A DNA stretch of 64,000 nucleotides from Pseudomonas sp. S35 (lineage in GTDB: Bacteria > Pseudomonadota > Gammaproteobacteria > Pseudomonadales > Pseudomonadaceae): assembly GCF_009866765.1 (NCBI RefSeq), contig NZ_CP019431.1, forward strand, positions 2,728,001 to 2,792,000, given 5' to 3'. Below the pieces are notes generated by a model. It saw only the letters and a list, made by a program, of their open reading frames with translations, had not been told where the DNA came from and made no database searches. This document shows, one piece after another, positions 33,701 to 42,600 of this stretch (positions within the stretch are counted from its first letter, which is position 1; each line of letters opens with the position of its first letter). Made by a program: the position numbers and the translations under genes.

Positions 33701-36700
33701 GCGCTTCCCATGACCAGGCCCTGAGCCCGGAACAGCAGGTCGCCCTGGGCAGTGCCGCCGATGGCCGCCATCCTGCCTTGCTGTTGCTGATCGAGGTACG
33801 TGGCGAGCTGGACCTGGCGCGTTTGCAGCGCGCCGCCAACCAGGTGTTGGCGCAGCAGCCGATCCTGGCAACCCGCCTGATTCGCGTGCCGAGTTATCGC
33901 GGCGTGCGTCAGTCCCTTGCGCAACGTTCCGACTGGCCGCTGGTGGTCGAGTCGGCTGCGATGCAGGATCAAGCCGCCTTTGCCCATCACATGCGCCAAC
34001 TCCAGCAACACGGGTTTGCCGAAGACGAGCAGGCATTGGCGGTGCTGCACCTGTGCCGCCTGGGCGATCAGCACCATGTGCTGGCACTGCGTATTTCGGC
34101 GCTGCTCAGCGACCGCAACGGGTTGCAGGTGTTCTATCGCGCGTTGCACCTGGCGTATACCGCGGATCAGCCCACTGCCGTCGATGAGGACGCTGCACAG
34201 TACGCGCAGTACGTCGAATGGCGTGGGGAAATGGCCCAGGACGAAGACGCCGCAAGCGGTCGCGATTACTGGCGGCAACTGGGCACCGGGATTGCCCCAG
34301 CCTTGGCCGGTCGACGTAACCGCGTGGCCGCTGCGCCTGCATGCAAGACCCTGGCGGTGGCCATTGACCTTGCGTTGCAACAAAGCCTTGGCGCCTACGC
34401 GCTGGCGGTGGCCCAGCCGCTGGGGCAGGTTCTGCAGGCGGCCTGGTGGGGATTGCTGGCGCGCATCAGCGGCCAGACCCGTATGCAGGTGGGCTGGCGT
34501 CATGACTGCCGGCTGGACTACGAGTTTTTTGCCGACTGCGTGGGCGTGTTTGAAAAAACCTTGCCGATGCTGATCGATGTGCCGTTGCAACAGCGCCTCG
34601 GGCAATGGTTGCCGGTACTGGACGCGCAGGCCCAGGCGCACTTGACCTGGCAGGAACACTGGCCGATTGAAGCGCCGCCCAGCGTCGCGCATCTGGCCTG
34701 TGGCGTTGCGCGTGAAGCCGCAGTACAGCCCTTGGAGGTCGTCGGGGGCCGATGGTCGGTGGTGGCGCTGGACGAGGTTGTCGCCCCCTTTGAACTCGAA
34801 CTGCGCTGGGTCGAGGCGGATGCGCAGGTCCAGGCGTTGCAATTGCGCTTTGACCCGGCGCATTACGACGAGGCCGCCGCCGAGGCGCTGCTGGAGCAAT
34901 ACCAAACCCTGCTGTGCAGCTTGGTGGCAAACCCCGAAAAGGCGCTGGCAGACCTGTCACTGATCAGTCCACGGGAGCAGGCGCTTCAACAGCAGTGCAT
35001 GGGTGCACCGTTGTTGCTGGAGGGACCGAACCTGGCCACACGTATTGCCGAATGGGCCCGTCGCACGCCTGAGGCACCGGCCTTGAGTTTTGCCGGGACT
35101 CAATTGACTCACCGGCAGTTGGACGAGCGTGTGGAGCGACTGGCCCGGCATTTGCGCACCCAGGGTGTGCAGCCGACGGACGTGGTCGCCGTGGTGTTGC
35201 CACGCTCGCTGGAACTGGTAGTCGCGCTGCTCGCCGTGTGGCGCGCCGGTGCGGCATGGGTGCCGATCGACCCGCAATGGCCGGCGAACCGCCGGGCGCT
35301 GGTGATAGAACAGGCCGCAGCCGTGCGGGTGCTCAGCGATGCGGATCACGTTTGCGGCGAGTCGGCGCTGGTGCGCGTCGACCAGGTGCCGCCGATTGAT
35401 CCTGCCACCTCATTCGATTGGCAGCCGGCAGCGCTGGACCATCCGGCTTACGTACTGTTTACCTCCGGCAGCACCGGTACGTCCAAAGGCGTGGTGGTCG
35501 AACATCGGCAACTGCTCAACTACGTGCAGGCGTCCACGGCTGCACTTGGGCTGGCTGCATGCACCTCGTTTGCCATGACTTCCACGGTGGCGGCAGACCT
35601 GGGGCACACGACCGTGTTCGGCGCACTGTACCTGGGCGCAGCGCTGCACATTGGCGCTGATGAACAGATGCAGGACGCGGCGCGCTTCAGTGATTTCCTG
35701 CGTACTCATGGGGTCGACTGCCTGAAAATAGTGCCGTCGCACCTCAGTGCCTTGCTTGATCAGGACAGCACTTACCTGCCAGGCACGCTGGTGTTGGGGG
35801 GCGAAGCCGTGGCGCCAGGCCTGGTTGAATTGATCTTCAAGGTTGCGCCGCAATGCCGGCTGTTCAACCACTACGGGCCGACAGAAACCACGGTCGGCGT
35901 GTTGTATCAGCCGCTGTCCCGCGACAGTGACTTGAGCGCCGGCGTACCGTTGGGCCGAGTGTTCGACGGCTGCGCGGTCTACCTGTTCGATGAGCACCTG
36001 CGCGAGGTGCCTGTGGGCGCCGTTGGCGAGTTGTACATCGGTGGCCAGCAGGTCGCCCGAGGCTATCTGCATGAGCAGGGGCGCGAAGCCTTTATCGAGC
36101 ACCCGCGCCATCCTGGCGAGCGCCTGTATCGCACTGGCGACCTGGGACGTTACCTGCCTCAGGGCGGCTTGCAGTTGATGGGGCGGCGTGATCATCAGGT
36201 GAAAGTGCGGGGTTTCCGTATCGAGCTGACCGAGATCGAGCAGGCCTTGCTGGCGCTGCCAAGCGTCGCCCAGGCCGTGGTCGTGCCCTGGCGCGCCGGT
36301 GCCAGCGAGGAGGGCGATGTGCAGTTGGTCGCGTATATCGAGGCGCAGGGCACACCGGCGCAAGGTTGGCTCGATGAACTGCGCGAATCGCTGGCAGCGA
36401 GCCTTCCGGCAGCAATGGTGCCCACCCATTGTTTCGCCCTGGAGCATCTGCCTCGCTTGGCCAACGGCAAGCTGGATCGCCAGGGGTTGCCGGCGCCCGA
36501 GTCACTGCTGACGGCGCAGGTGTACGTAGCGCCCAGCACCGCGCTGCAAACCCTGCTGGCGGAGGGCATGGCGCAGTTGCTGGGGATTGAACGGCTGAGC
36601 GTCGAGCAGAACTTCTTTGCCATCGGTGGCCATTCGTTGCTGGTGATCAAGCTGGTATCGGCGCTGCGCAAGCAGTTGCAATTGGATGTGCACCCCGGCG

Positions 36701-36870
36701 TGGTGTTCGACCACCCGAGCGTCGCTGAACTCGCCGCCGCACTGACTCGCGACGAGGCCGCTCCCGGTGCTCTGGAGCGTACCGCCCAGGTGCGTCTGAA
36801 GCTCAACAGCCTGTCACCGGAGCAACGTGAAGCGCTGCTCGCCAAATCCCGGGCCAGCGCTACCGCGTGA
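33697..36870 (+). CDS. Pyoverdine NRPS, single Asp-activating module with degenerate (interface-type) condensation domain
   Basis: The protein has 1057 residues, ordered C-like (~10-440), A (~450-960), T (AIGGHSLLVI, ~977). In the C-like domain the HHxxxDG site is lost: the aligned segment reads ISALLSDRNG, so it should not condense. Such degenerate domains are known as interface domains that recruit an aspartyl beta-hydroxylase. The A-domain signature I extract is D-L-T-K-V-G-H-V-G, the classic L-Asp code. With the hydroxylase fused to the end of the preceding protein, the module should yield beta-hydroxyaspartate, an iron ligand of many pyoverdines. No E domain is present. ATG 33697 overlaps the previous stop (ATGA). 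A strong terminator follows. It occupies the place of pvdJ in related loci. Confidence 0.85.
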   Translation: MSASHDQALSPEQQVALGSAADGRHPALLLLIEVRGELDLARLQRAANQVLAQQPILATRLIRVPSYRGVRQSLAQRSDWPLVVESAAMQDQAAFAHHMRQLQQHGFAEDEQALAVLHLCRLGDQHHVLALRISALLSDRNGLQVFYRALHLAYTADQPTAVDEDAAQYAQYVEWRGEMAQDEDAASGRDYWRQLGTGIAPALAGRRNRVAAAPACKTLAVAIDLALQQSLGAYALAVAQPLGQVLQAAWWGLLARISGQTRMQVGWRHDCRLDYEFFADCVGVFEKTLPMLIDVPLQQRLGQWLPVLDAQAQAHLTWQEHWPIEAPPSVAHLACGVAREAAVQPLEVVGGRWSVVALDEVVAPFELELRWVEADAQVQALQLRFDPAHYDEAAAEALLEQYQTLLCSLVANPEKALADLSLISPREQALQQQCMGAPLLLEGPNLATRIAEWARRTPEAPALSFAGTQLTHRQLDERVERLARHLRTQGVQPTDVVAVVLPRSLELVVALLAVWRAGAAWVPIDPQWPANRRALVIEQAAAVRVLSDADHVCGESALVRVDQVPPIDPATSFDWQPAALDHPAYVLFTSGSTGTSKGVVVEHRQLLNYVQASTAALGLAACTSFAMTSTVAADLGHTTVFGALYLGAALHIGADEQMQDAARFSDFLRTHGVDCLKIVPSHLSALLDQDSTYLPGTLVLGGEAVAPGLVELIFKVAPQCRLFNHYGPTETTVGVLYQPLSRDSDLSAGVPLGRVFDGCAVYLFDEHLREVPVGAVGELYIGGQQVARGYLHEQGREAFIEHPRHPGERLYRTGDLGRYLPQGGLQLMGRRDHQVKVRGFRIELTEIEQALLALPSVAQAVVVPWRAGASEEGDVQLVAYIEAQGTPAQGWLDELRESLAASLPAAMVPTHCFALEHLPRLANGKLDRQGLPAPESLLTAQVYVAPSTALQTLLAEGMAQLLGIERLSVEQNFFAIGGHSLLVIKLVSALRKQLQLDVHPGVVFDHPSVAELAAALTRDEAAPGALERTAQVRLKLNSLSPEQREALLAKSRASATA

Positions 36871-36878
36871 GTTCGCAG

Positions 36879-36914
36879 CCTGCGCGCCCTCAAGGGCGCG
36901 CAGGTTTTTTTTTG
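36879..36914 (+). terminator. Rho-independent terminator after the second synthetase
   Basis: Perfect 11-bp stem: CCTGCGCGCCC (36879-36889) pairs with GGGCGCGCAGG (36894-36904) around TCAA, followed by ten T (36905-36914). It separates the synthetase operon from fpvA. Confidence 0.92.
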
Positions 36915-36979
36915 ACGACTTCCTCAATGTGAAAAAAACTTTCCGGTTTTGTGATGATGATTCGTCTCATTTCTGACTT

Positions 36980-37003
36980 CAAACAAGTAGCATTCTCATT
37001 CGT
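36980..37003 (+). promoter_or_regulatory. fpvA: Candidate ECF-sigma promoter overlapped by a Fur-like sequence, upstream of fpvA
   Basis: CAAAC (36980-36984) and CGT (37001-37003) are 16 bases apart, the spacing of PvdS/FpvI promoters, though the -35 block matches TAAAT at only three of five bases. The complement of 36986-37003 contains AATGAGAATGC, resembling half of a Fur box. The ATG of fpvA follows 40 bases later. Offered as a candidate only. Confidence 0.35.
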
Positions 37004-37043
37004 AACGCTTGCTACCGAATATTCACTCTAATAGGGCATATAA

Positions 37044-39476
37044 ATGTCTGCTGAACGACACAACAAAACCGCACTGCAGCGGTCTTTGGATTCAATCATG
37101 GGGCGTTCTACCTTCACCGCGGCAGTTCTCGGTCTGTCCCTGGGCCTCTGCGGCTCCCTGGCTGCGGCAGAGCTGAACATCGCCGCCCAGTCCCTGGAAG
37201 GGGCATTGCGTGAGTTGGGCCAGCAATCCGGTCGGCAGATCCTGTATTCGCCTGAATTGGTCCAGGGCAAGCGTGCGGTTGCGCTGCGCGGCGACCTGGA
37301 TGTGTCCTCGGCGTTGCAGCAGTTGCTGCGGGGGACGGGGATTTCCTATCGTATTGAAGACAATACGGTATTGCTCAGTGGGCCGCCGGAAGACGGTGCG
37401 CTTCAACTCGATGCCGTGAAAATTGGCGGTTTGGCAATGGGCCAGACCACAGAAAACACGGGCTCCTACACCACCGGTGCTGCCACCACTGCAACCAAGT
37501 TGCCACTGAGCCTGCGTGAAACGCCTCAGTCGGTCACCGTGATTACCCGCCAGCAAATGACGGACCAAGGCCTGGGTACTATTTCCGAGGTGCTGCAGCA
37601 AACGCCAGGCGTGGCAGTGATGCACGATGACACCGAGCGCTTCAACTTCTACTCCCGTGGTTTTGCACTCAATAACTTCCAGTATGACGGCGTGCCCACC
37701 TCAGACTTCACCACCAACACCAACGGCCTGGGCGTGCGGGACATGGCGATCTACGACCGGGTTGAGGTCGTTCGCGGTGCCACCGGTTTGATGAGTGGCG
37801 TCGGCAGCCCCGCAGGTGTGGTCAACTTGGTACGCAAGCGTCCTACCAAAGAGTTCCAGGGCTACATCTCCGGCAGCGGCGGCACTTGGGATCGTTATCG
37901 TACCGAGATGGACTTGTCCGGGCCCCTGACTGACAACGGCGCGTTGCGCGGTCGCGTGGTAGCGGCGTACGACGACTCCAACTCGTTCATCGATTACTAC
38001 TCTTCGAAAAAGAACGTGTTCTACGCCATCGGCGAGGCGGATATCAGCGATAACACCATGATTTATGGTGGTATCGACTATCAGAAGATCAATTCCAACG
38101 GTTCCAGCTTTGGCCAGTTGCCGCTGTTCTACTCCGACGGCACTCGCACCGACTTTTCCCGTTCGAAAAGCCCGGCTGCCAAATGGGCTTACGCCGACAG
38201 TGAAAGCACCAAGTACTTTGGTGGTGTCGAGCATCATTTCGACAATGACTGGATGCTGCGTGTCGAAGCCAGCCACTGGAAAGGCGATACCGAACAACTG
38301 CAGGGCAACATTATCGGCTGGGGACCTTACCCAGATCGAACGACGCGCCAGGCGCAATTGTTCCGCAGCCATAAGACCTACATCATCAACACCGACTCGG
38401 TGGATGCCTATGCTACCGGGCCGTTTTCCCTGTTCGGTCGCTCCCACGACCTGATCCTGGGCCTGAACGTCAGCGATCGTCGCTCGGACTACTACTCGGA
38501 AAACGCTGACTTGACCTCCGCGCGCCTGAGCGTGGACTTCGACAGCTGGGGCAATAATCCACCCAAGCCAACGTCATACGCCACCTGGACTACTCAGGAT
38601 TACCACATCAAGGAAGTCGGCGCTTTTGCCGCGGTGCGCCTCAAGCCTACCGACGATCTGTCCGTCATCCTGGGTAGCCGTGTCGTCAACTACAAACGCG
38701 AAGGCGAACTGGGCTACAACTCAGACCCAGCGAACCCAGACCATGACGACGCGAAGAAAACCGGCAAGGTCATCCCTTATGCCGGCGTGGTCTACGACCT
38801 GACCGAGCAGCATTCCGTGTATGTCAGCTACACCGATATTTTCGAGCCGCAAAGCAACATCGACATGAGTGGCAAAGTGTTGGAGCCGATGGCAGGCAAA
38901 AACTACGAGGCTGGTCTGAAGTCTGAGTTCTACGGTGGTGCACTGAACACCAGCATCGCCGTGTTCAAGACCAAGCAGGACAACTACGCACAGTACGTTG
39001 GCAGCACGGACGACGGGCTTGACGCTTATGAAGGCGTGACCAACACCACCAAGGGCTTCGAGTTGCAGGCTTCCGGCGAAGTGTTGCCGGGCTGGCAGGT
39101 GTTGGCGGGCTTTACCTATTCCCAGCCGCGGGATGAACAGCACCAGCGTATCGATGCGCAACGCCCGGAGCGCCAGTTCAAGTTGGCCAGCACCTATAAG
39201 CTCGACGGTGCGCTCAAAGACCTGACCGTGGGCGGCAACCTCAATTGGCAGGGCAAGACGTACTACGTCGACGGGTCCCTGGAAGCGGAGGCCAAGGAAG
39301 GCAGTTACGCCGTGGTGGGCCTGCTGGCGCGCTACGACATCGACAAGCACCTGAGTGCCTCACTCAACTTCAACAACATCTTTGATCGTCAGTACTACTC
39401 GGGCTACGGCCTCTACAACAGCTATTACAGCGGCGATCCGCGCAACGTGATGGTAGGGCTCAAGTACCAGTTCTAA
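37044..39476 (+). CDS. fpvA: Ferripyoverdine TonB-dependent receptor with signalling domain
   Basis: The 810-residue precursor has a signal peptide (hydrophobic core about residues 24-43, cleavage near SLAAA). An STN signalling domain follows (LNIAAQSLEGALRELGQQSGRQILYS...), then a plug (RETPQSVTVITRQQMTDQG ... EVLQQTPGVAV) and a beta-barrel ending in VGLKYQF. The STN domain lets the receptor signal siderophore binding through an anti-sigma factor to FpvI/PvdS. Its position between the synthetase genes, and a receptor being specific to the local pyoverdine, identify it as FpvA. A terminator precedes it and another follows, so it is a one-gene transcript. Confidence 0.93.
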   Translation: MSAERHNKTALQRSLDSIMGRSTFTAAVLGLSLGLCGSLAAAELNIAAQSLEGALRELGQQSGRQILYSPELVQGKRAVALRGDLDVSSALQQLLRGTGISYRIEDNTVLLSGPPEDGALQLDAVKIGGLAMGQTTENTGSYTTGAATTATKLPLSLRETPQSVTVITRQQMTDQGLGTISEVLQQTPGVAVMHDDTERFNFYSRGFALNNFQYDGVPTSDFTTNTNGLGVRDMAIYDRVEVVRGATGLMSGVGSPAGVVNLVRKRPTKEFQGYISGSGGTWDRYRTEMDLSGPLTDNGALRGRVVAAYDDSNSFIDYYSSKKNVFYAIGEADISDNTMIYGGIDYQKINSNGSSFGQLPLFYSDGTRTDFSRSKSPAAKWAYADSESTKYFGGVEHHFDNDWMLRVEASHWKGDTEQLQGNIIGWGPYPDRTTRQAQLFRSHKTYIINTDSVDAYATGPFSLFGRSHDLILGLNVSDRRSDYYSENADLTSARLSVDFDSWGNNPPKPTSYATWTTQDYHIKEVGAFAAVRLKPTDDLSVILGSRVVNYKREGELGYNSDPANPDHDDAKKTGKVIPYAGVVYDLTEQHSVYVSYTDIFEPQSNIDMSGKVLEPMAGKNYEAGLKSEFYGGALNTSIAVFKTKQDNYAQYVGSTDDGLDAYEGVTNTTKGFELQASGEVLPGWQVLAGFTYSQPRDEQHQRIDAQRPERQFKLASTYKLDGALKDLTVGGNLNWQGKTYYVDGSLEAEAKEGSYAVVGLLARYDIDKHLSASLNFNNIFDRQYYSGYGLYNSYYSGDPRNVMVGLKYQF

Positions 39477-39494
39477 TCCTGGTGCATGACCCAG

Positions 39495-39530
39495 ATACCC
39501 CCAGGCCGCAAGGCCTGGGGGTATTTTTTT
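39495..39530 (+). terminator. Rho-independent terminator after fpvA
   Basis: Perfect 13-bp stem: ATACCCCCAGGCC (39495-39507) with GGCCTGGGGGTAT (39512-39524) around a GCAA loop, running into seven T (39524-39530). Confidence 0.93.
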
Positions 39531-39568
39531 GCGTGGATGAAAGGGGCGGTGGCGAGTTGCAGCAAGTC

Positions 39569-39596
39569 GCGGCGACACCGTAATTGATGTCGCCGC
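39569..39596. terminator. Hairpin after the terminal synthetase, no U-tract
   Basis: GCGGCGACA (39569-39577) pairs with TGTCGCCGC (39588-39596) around ten bases, just past the stop of the convergent minus-strand synthetase. Without a T-run on either strand it is a weak terminator candidate. Confidence 0.3.
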
Positions 39597-39608
39597 AGGG
39601 TGTGAAAC

Positions 39609-42600
39609 TCAGCGAGCGCCGAGCAACGATTGGCTCAGGGATTGAACCAGCAGAGGCTCGGTAACGATCGCTTCATGATCGCATGCCAAGGTCATCGACA
39701 GTGCCAGGCACTTCTCGCCAAATGCCGCTTTGAGCTGTTCTTCCAGCAGGTTGACCAGCGCCGGGGACTTGTCTTGTCCCGCCCACCAGCAGTGCAGGGG
39801 CACATTCAACGGGCGATAACGAAAGTCCTGTGCGAGCACGTCCAGCTTCTGGCTCACGACTTCGCCCAACGCCAGTTCACGCTCACCCAGCAACAGGCTC
39901 GCCAGGTGTTCCGGGCTGTCCTTTAACTGTATTTTGGCCCAGTCGATGAAGCGCGCTTGCTTCTCAAGCGCCGGCAGTTGCTGATAGTGCGCCTCAGCCG
40001 TCTGGGCCTGTGCCGGGAACAACCGCTTGAACAATTCCAGTGCATTGCGCGTAGGCGCCGCAGACGCGCCGCTCTGTGCCTGCACGGTCTTCCAGAAGAC
40101 CTCGACCGAGGCGGGTGGCGGTGTGTCGATCAAGCCCAGGAATGCCACCGTCTCACCCGCAGCTTCCAGGCGATGGGCAACTTCCATGGCCAGGTTGCCG
40201 CCCAGGGACCAGCCGGCGAGGGAGTAGGGCCCGTGGGGTTGGACGTTGCGGATATTGGCCACATACAACTCAATCATGTCGGCCCAACTGATATCGTGCC
40301 AGGCGCCGTCGATGAAGGCTTTACAGAGCACGCCGTAGACCGGCGCCTGCTCGCGCAGCGCCACTGCCAAGGGTTGGTAGCTGTGGACCATGCCGAAGAT
40401 CGGATGGAAACAGAACAAGGGCGCTTGCGGGCCTTGATGCTGGTTGAGGCGCACGGTCAGTTGGGCTGACGGCGTCTGCAGGTTCTGGCACAGCGTCTCA
40501 AGGTTCGGGTATCCCATGAAGTCGTGCAGGCTGAGTCGGGTGCCGTAGGTCTGGTTGATCAGGCTGACGGCTTGCAACACCAGCAACGAATGGCCACCTA
40601 GTTCAAAGAAATTGTCGTGCAAGCCCACTGCGTCAACGTTGAGTACGGTTTGCCAGATACGCGCCATTTGCTGTTCCAGCGCGGTACGTGGCGCAGCGGT
40701 AGGGGCCGTCGACAGGACGTCTTGCGGCGGTGGCAAGGCCTTGCGGTCGAGTTTGCCATTGGGGGTCAGCGGCAATCGGTCCAGGATCACCCAATGCCCA
40801 GGTGCCATATACGCGGGCAGTTGATCCTTGAGGTGGCTGCGCAGCGCCGCGAGCAAGGCGCGTTGCCCCATTGCCTGTGCGGCGACGGTTGCCACGACAT
40901 AGCCCACCAACTGTTTGCCGGTTGGACCGTCGGTGGCGATGACCACCGCCTCGCGTACGCCTTCACAGCCTTGCAGGCAGGTTTCCACTTCGCCCAGCTC
41001 GATCCTGAAGCCACGGATCTTCACTTGATGGTCAATGCGGCCCACATACTCCACGTTGCCTTCGGCGTTGTAGCGCGCCAGATCACCGGTGCGGTAGAGG
41101 CGCTCGCCACCGACCACGAACGGGTTGGGCACGAAGCGCTCGGCGCTCAGGGCAGGTCGTTGGTGATACGCCCGCGCCTGGCCGACGGCACCGCCAATGT
41201 AGAGTTCCCCTACCGTACCCCTGGGGGCGGCGCAGAACGCGTTGTCCATCACATACAGGCTTCGACCTGGCAAGGCGCGACCGATGGGAATGCCGTGCTC
41301 GGACAAGGTGTCTGGGTCCAGGTTCGAGCATTCCAGGGTGCTTGACACCACTGTCGCTTCCGTAGGGCCATAGGTATTGAGCAGACGCACCGAGCCGAGG
41401 CCGGCGGCTTGCCAATGACGCAGGCCTTCGACCGACATGGCTTCGCCGCCGACGTGGATCTGGCGCAACTGGCCATAGGTGCGTGGGCCGGCCGCGGCGC
41501 AATCCATGGCAAACAGGTGCCAATACGCCGACGGCAGGTCGGCAATGCTGATGCCGTGGTGCAAGATCTGTTCGTAGAAGGTCGTGGTGTCCCACACGCT
41601 TGGGCCGCGCAGTATCACGCGGGCACCCCGGCATAGAGGAGGGTAGAACTGTTCGATGAAACCATCAAAGCTGAAGGTTGCGAACTGCAGGACTCGATCG
41701 TCGGCACACAATTGCGAGTAGTCGCCGGCAATGCCACAGAACTCGGTCAGCGCGCCGTGGGTGATGGCCACGCCCTTGGGTTGGCCGGTGGAACCTGAGG
41801 TGTAGATGACATACGCGAGGTTTTGCGCAGTTACCTGATGCGGCAGGTTTTCAACGTCAAAGTCCGCCAGTCCATCGGTCAGGTTCAGGGTGTGTATCGA
41901 GGCAGGCACCGGCAGGTGTGCCAGTAACGAATCTTCAATCAGCAGCAGCTTCAGGCCGCTGTCCGCGAGCATGTAGCTGAGCCGGTCCTGTGGGTAGGTT
42001 GGGTCCAGAGGCACGTAGCCGGCTCCAGACTTGAGGATAGCCAACAGGCCCACGGCCATGTCCAGTGAACGCTCCACCGCCAGGCCCACCAATTGGTCTG
42101 GCCCGGCGCCGCATGCGCGCAGCTTGCCAGCGAGCTGGTTGGCCCACGCGTTGAGGGCGCCATAGGTCAGTTGTTGGTCGTCAAGGACGATGGCCACTGC
42201 GTCGGGGTTTTTTGCGGCTTGAGCCTCGATCAGTTGGTGGGCGCACTGCTGGGCAGTGGCGTCGATTACGCCGCCCTCTGCATGGCTGATCAAGCCGCGC
42301 TGTCGTTCATCGCTTAACACCTGCAGTTGTCCCAGCGCGTGGTCCGGATGCGCCTGCATGCGCTGCAACAACGTGTCCAAGTGCTCGGCCATGTGCTGGA
42401 CAGTCGTTGGGGCGAAATCGGCGAGGGCATACTCGAAGCTCAATGACAGTGTGTCGCCCAGAGAGACTGCAATGGTCAGTGGGTAGTTGGTGTGCTCGAA
42501 ATCCTTGACCTCGCCAAACACCAGTTCACCTGGGGCGGCTTGCTGTAACGCTTCGGCCACGGGGAAGTTCTCGAACACCAGAATGTTATCGAACAACGCC

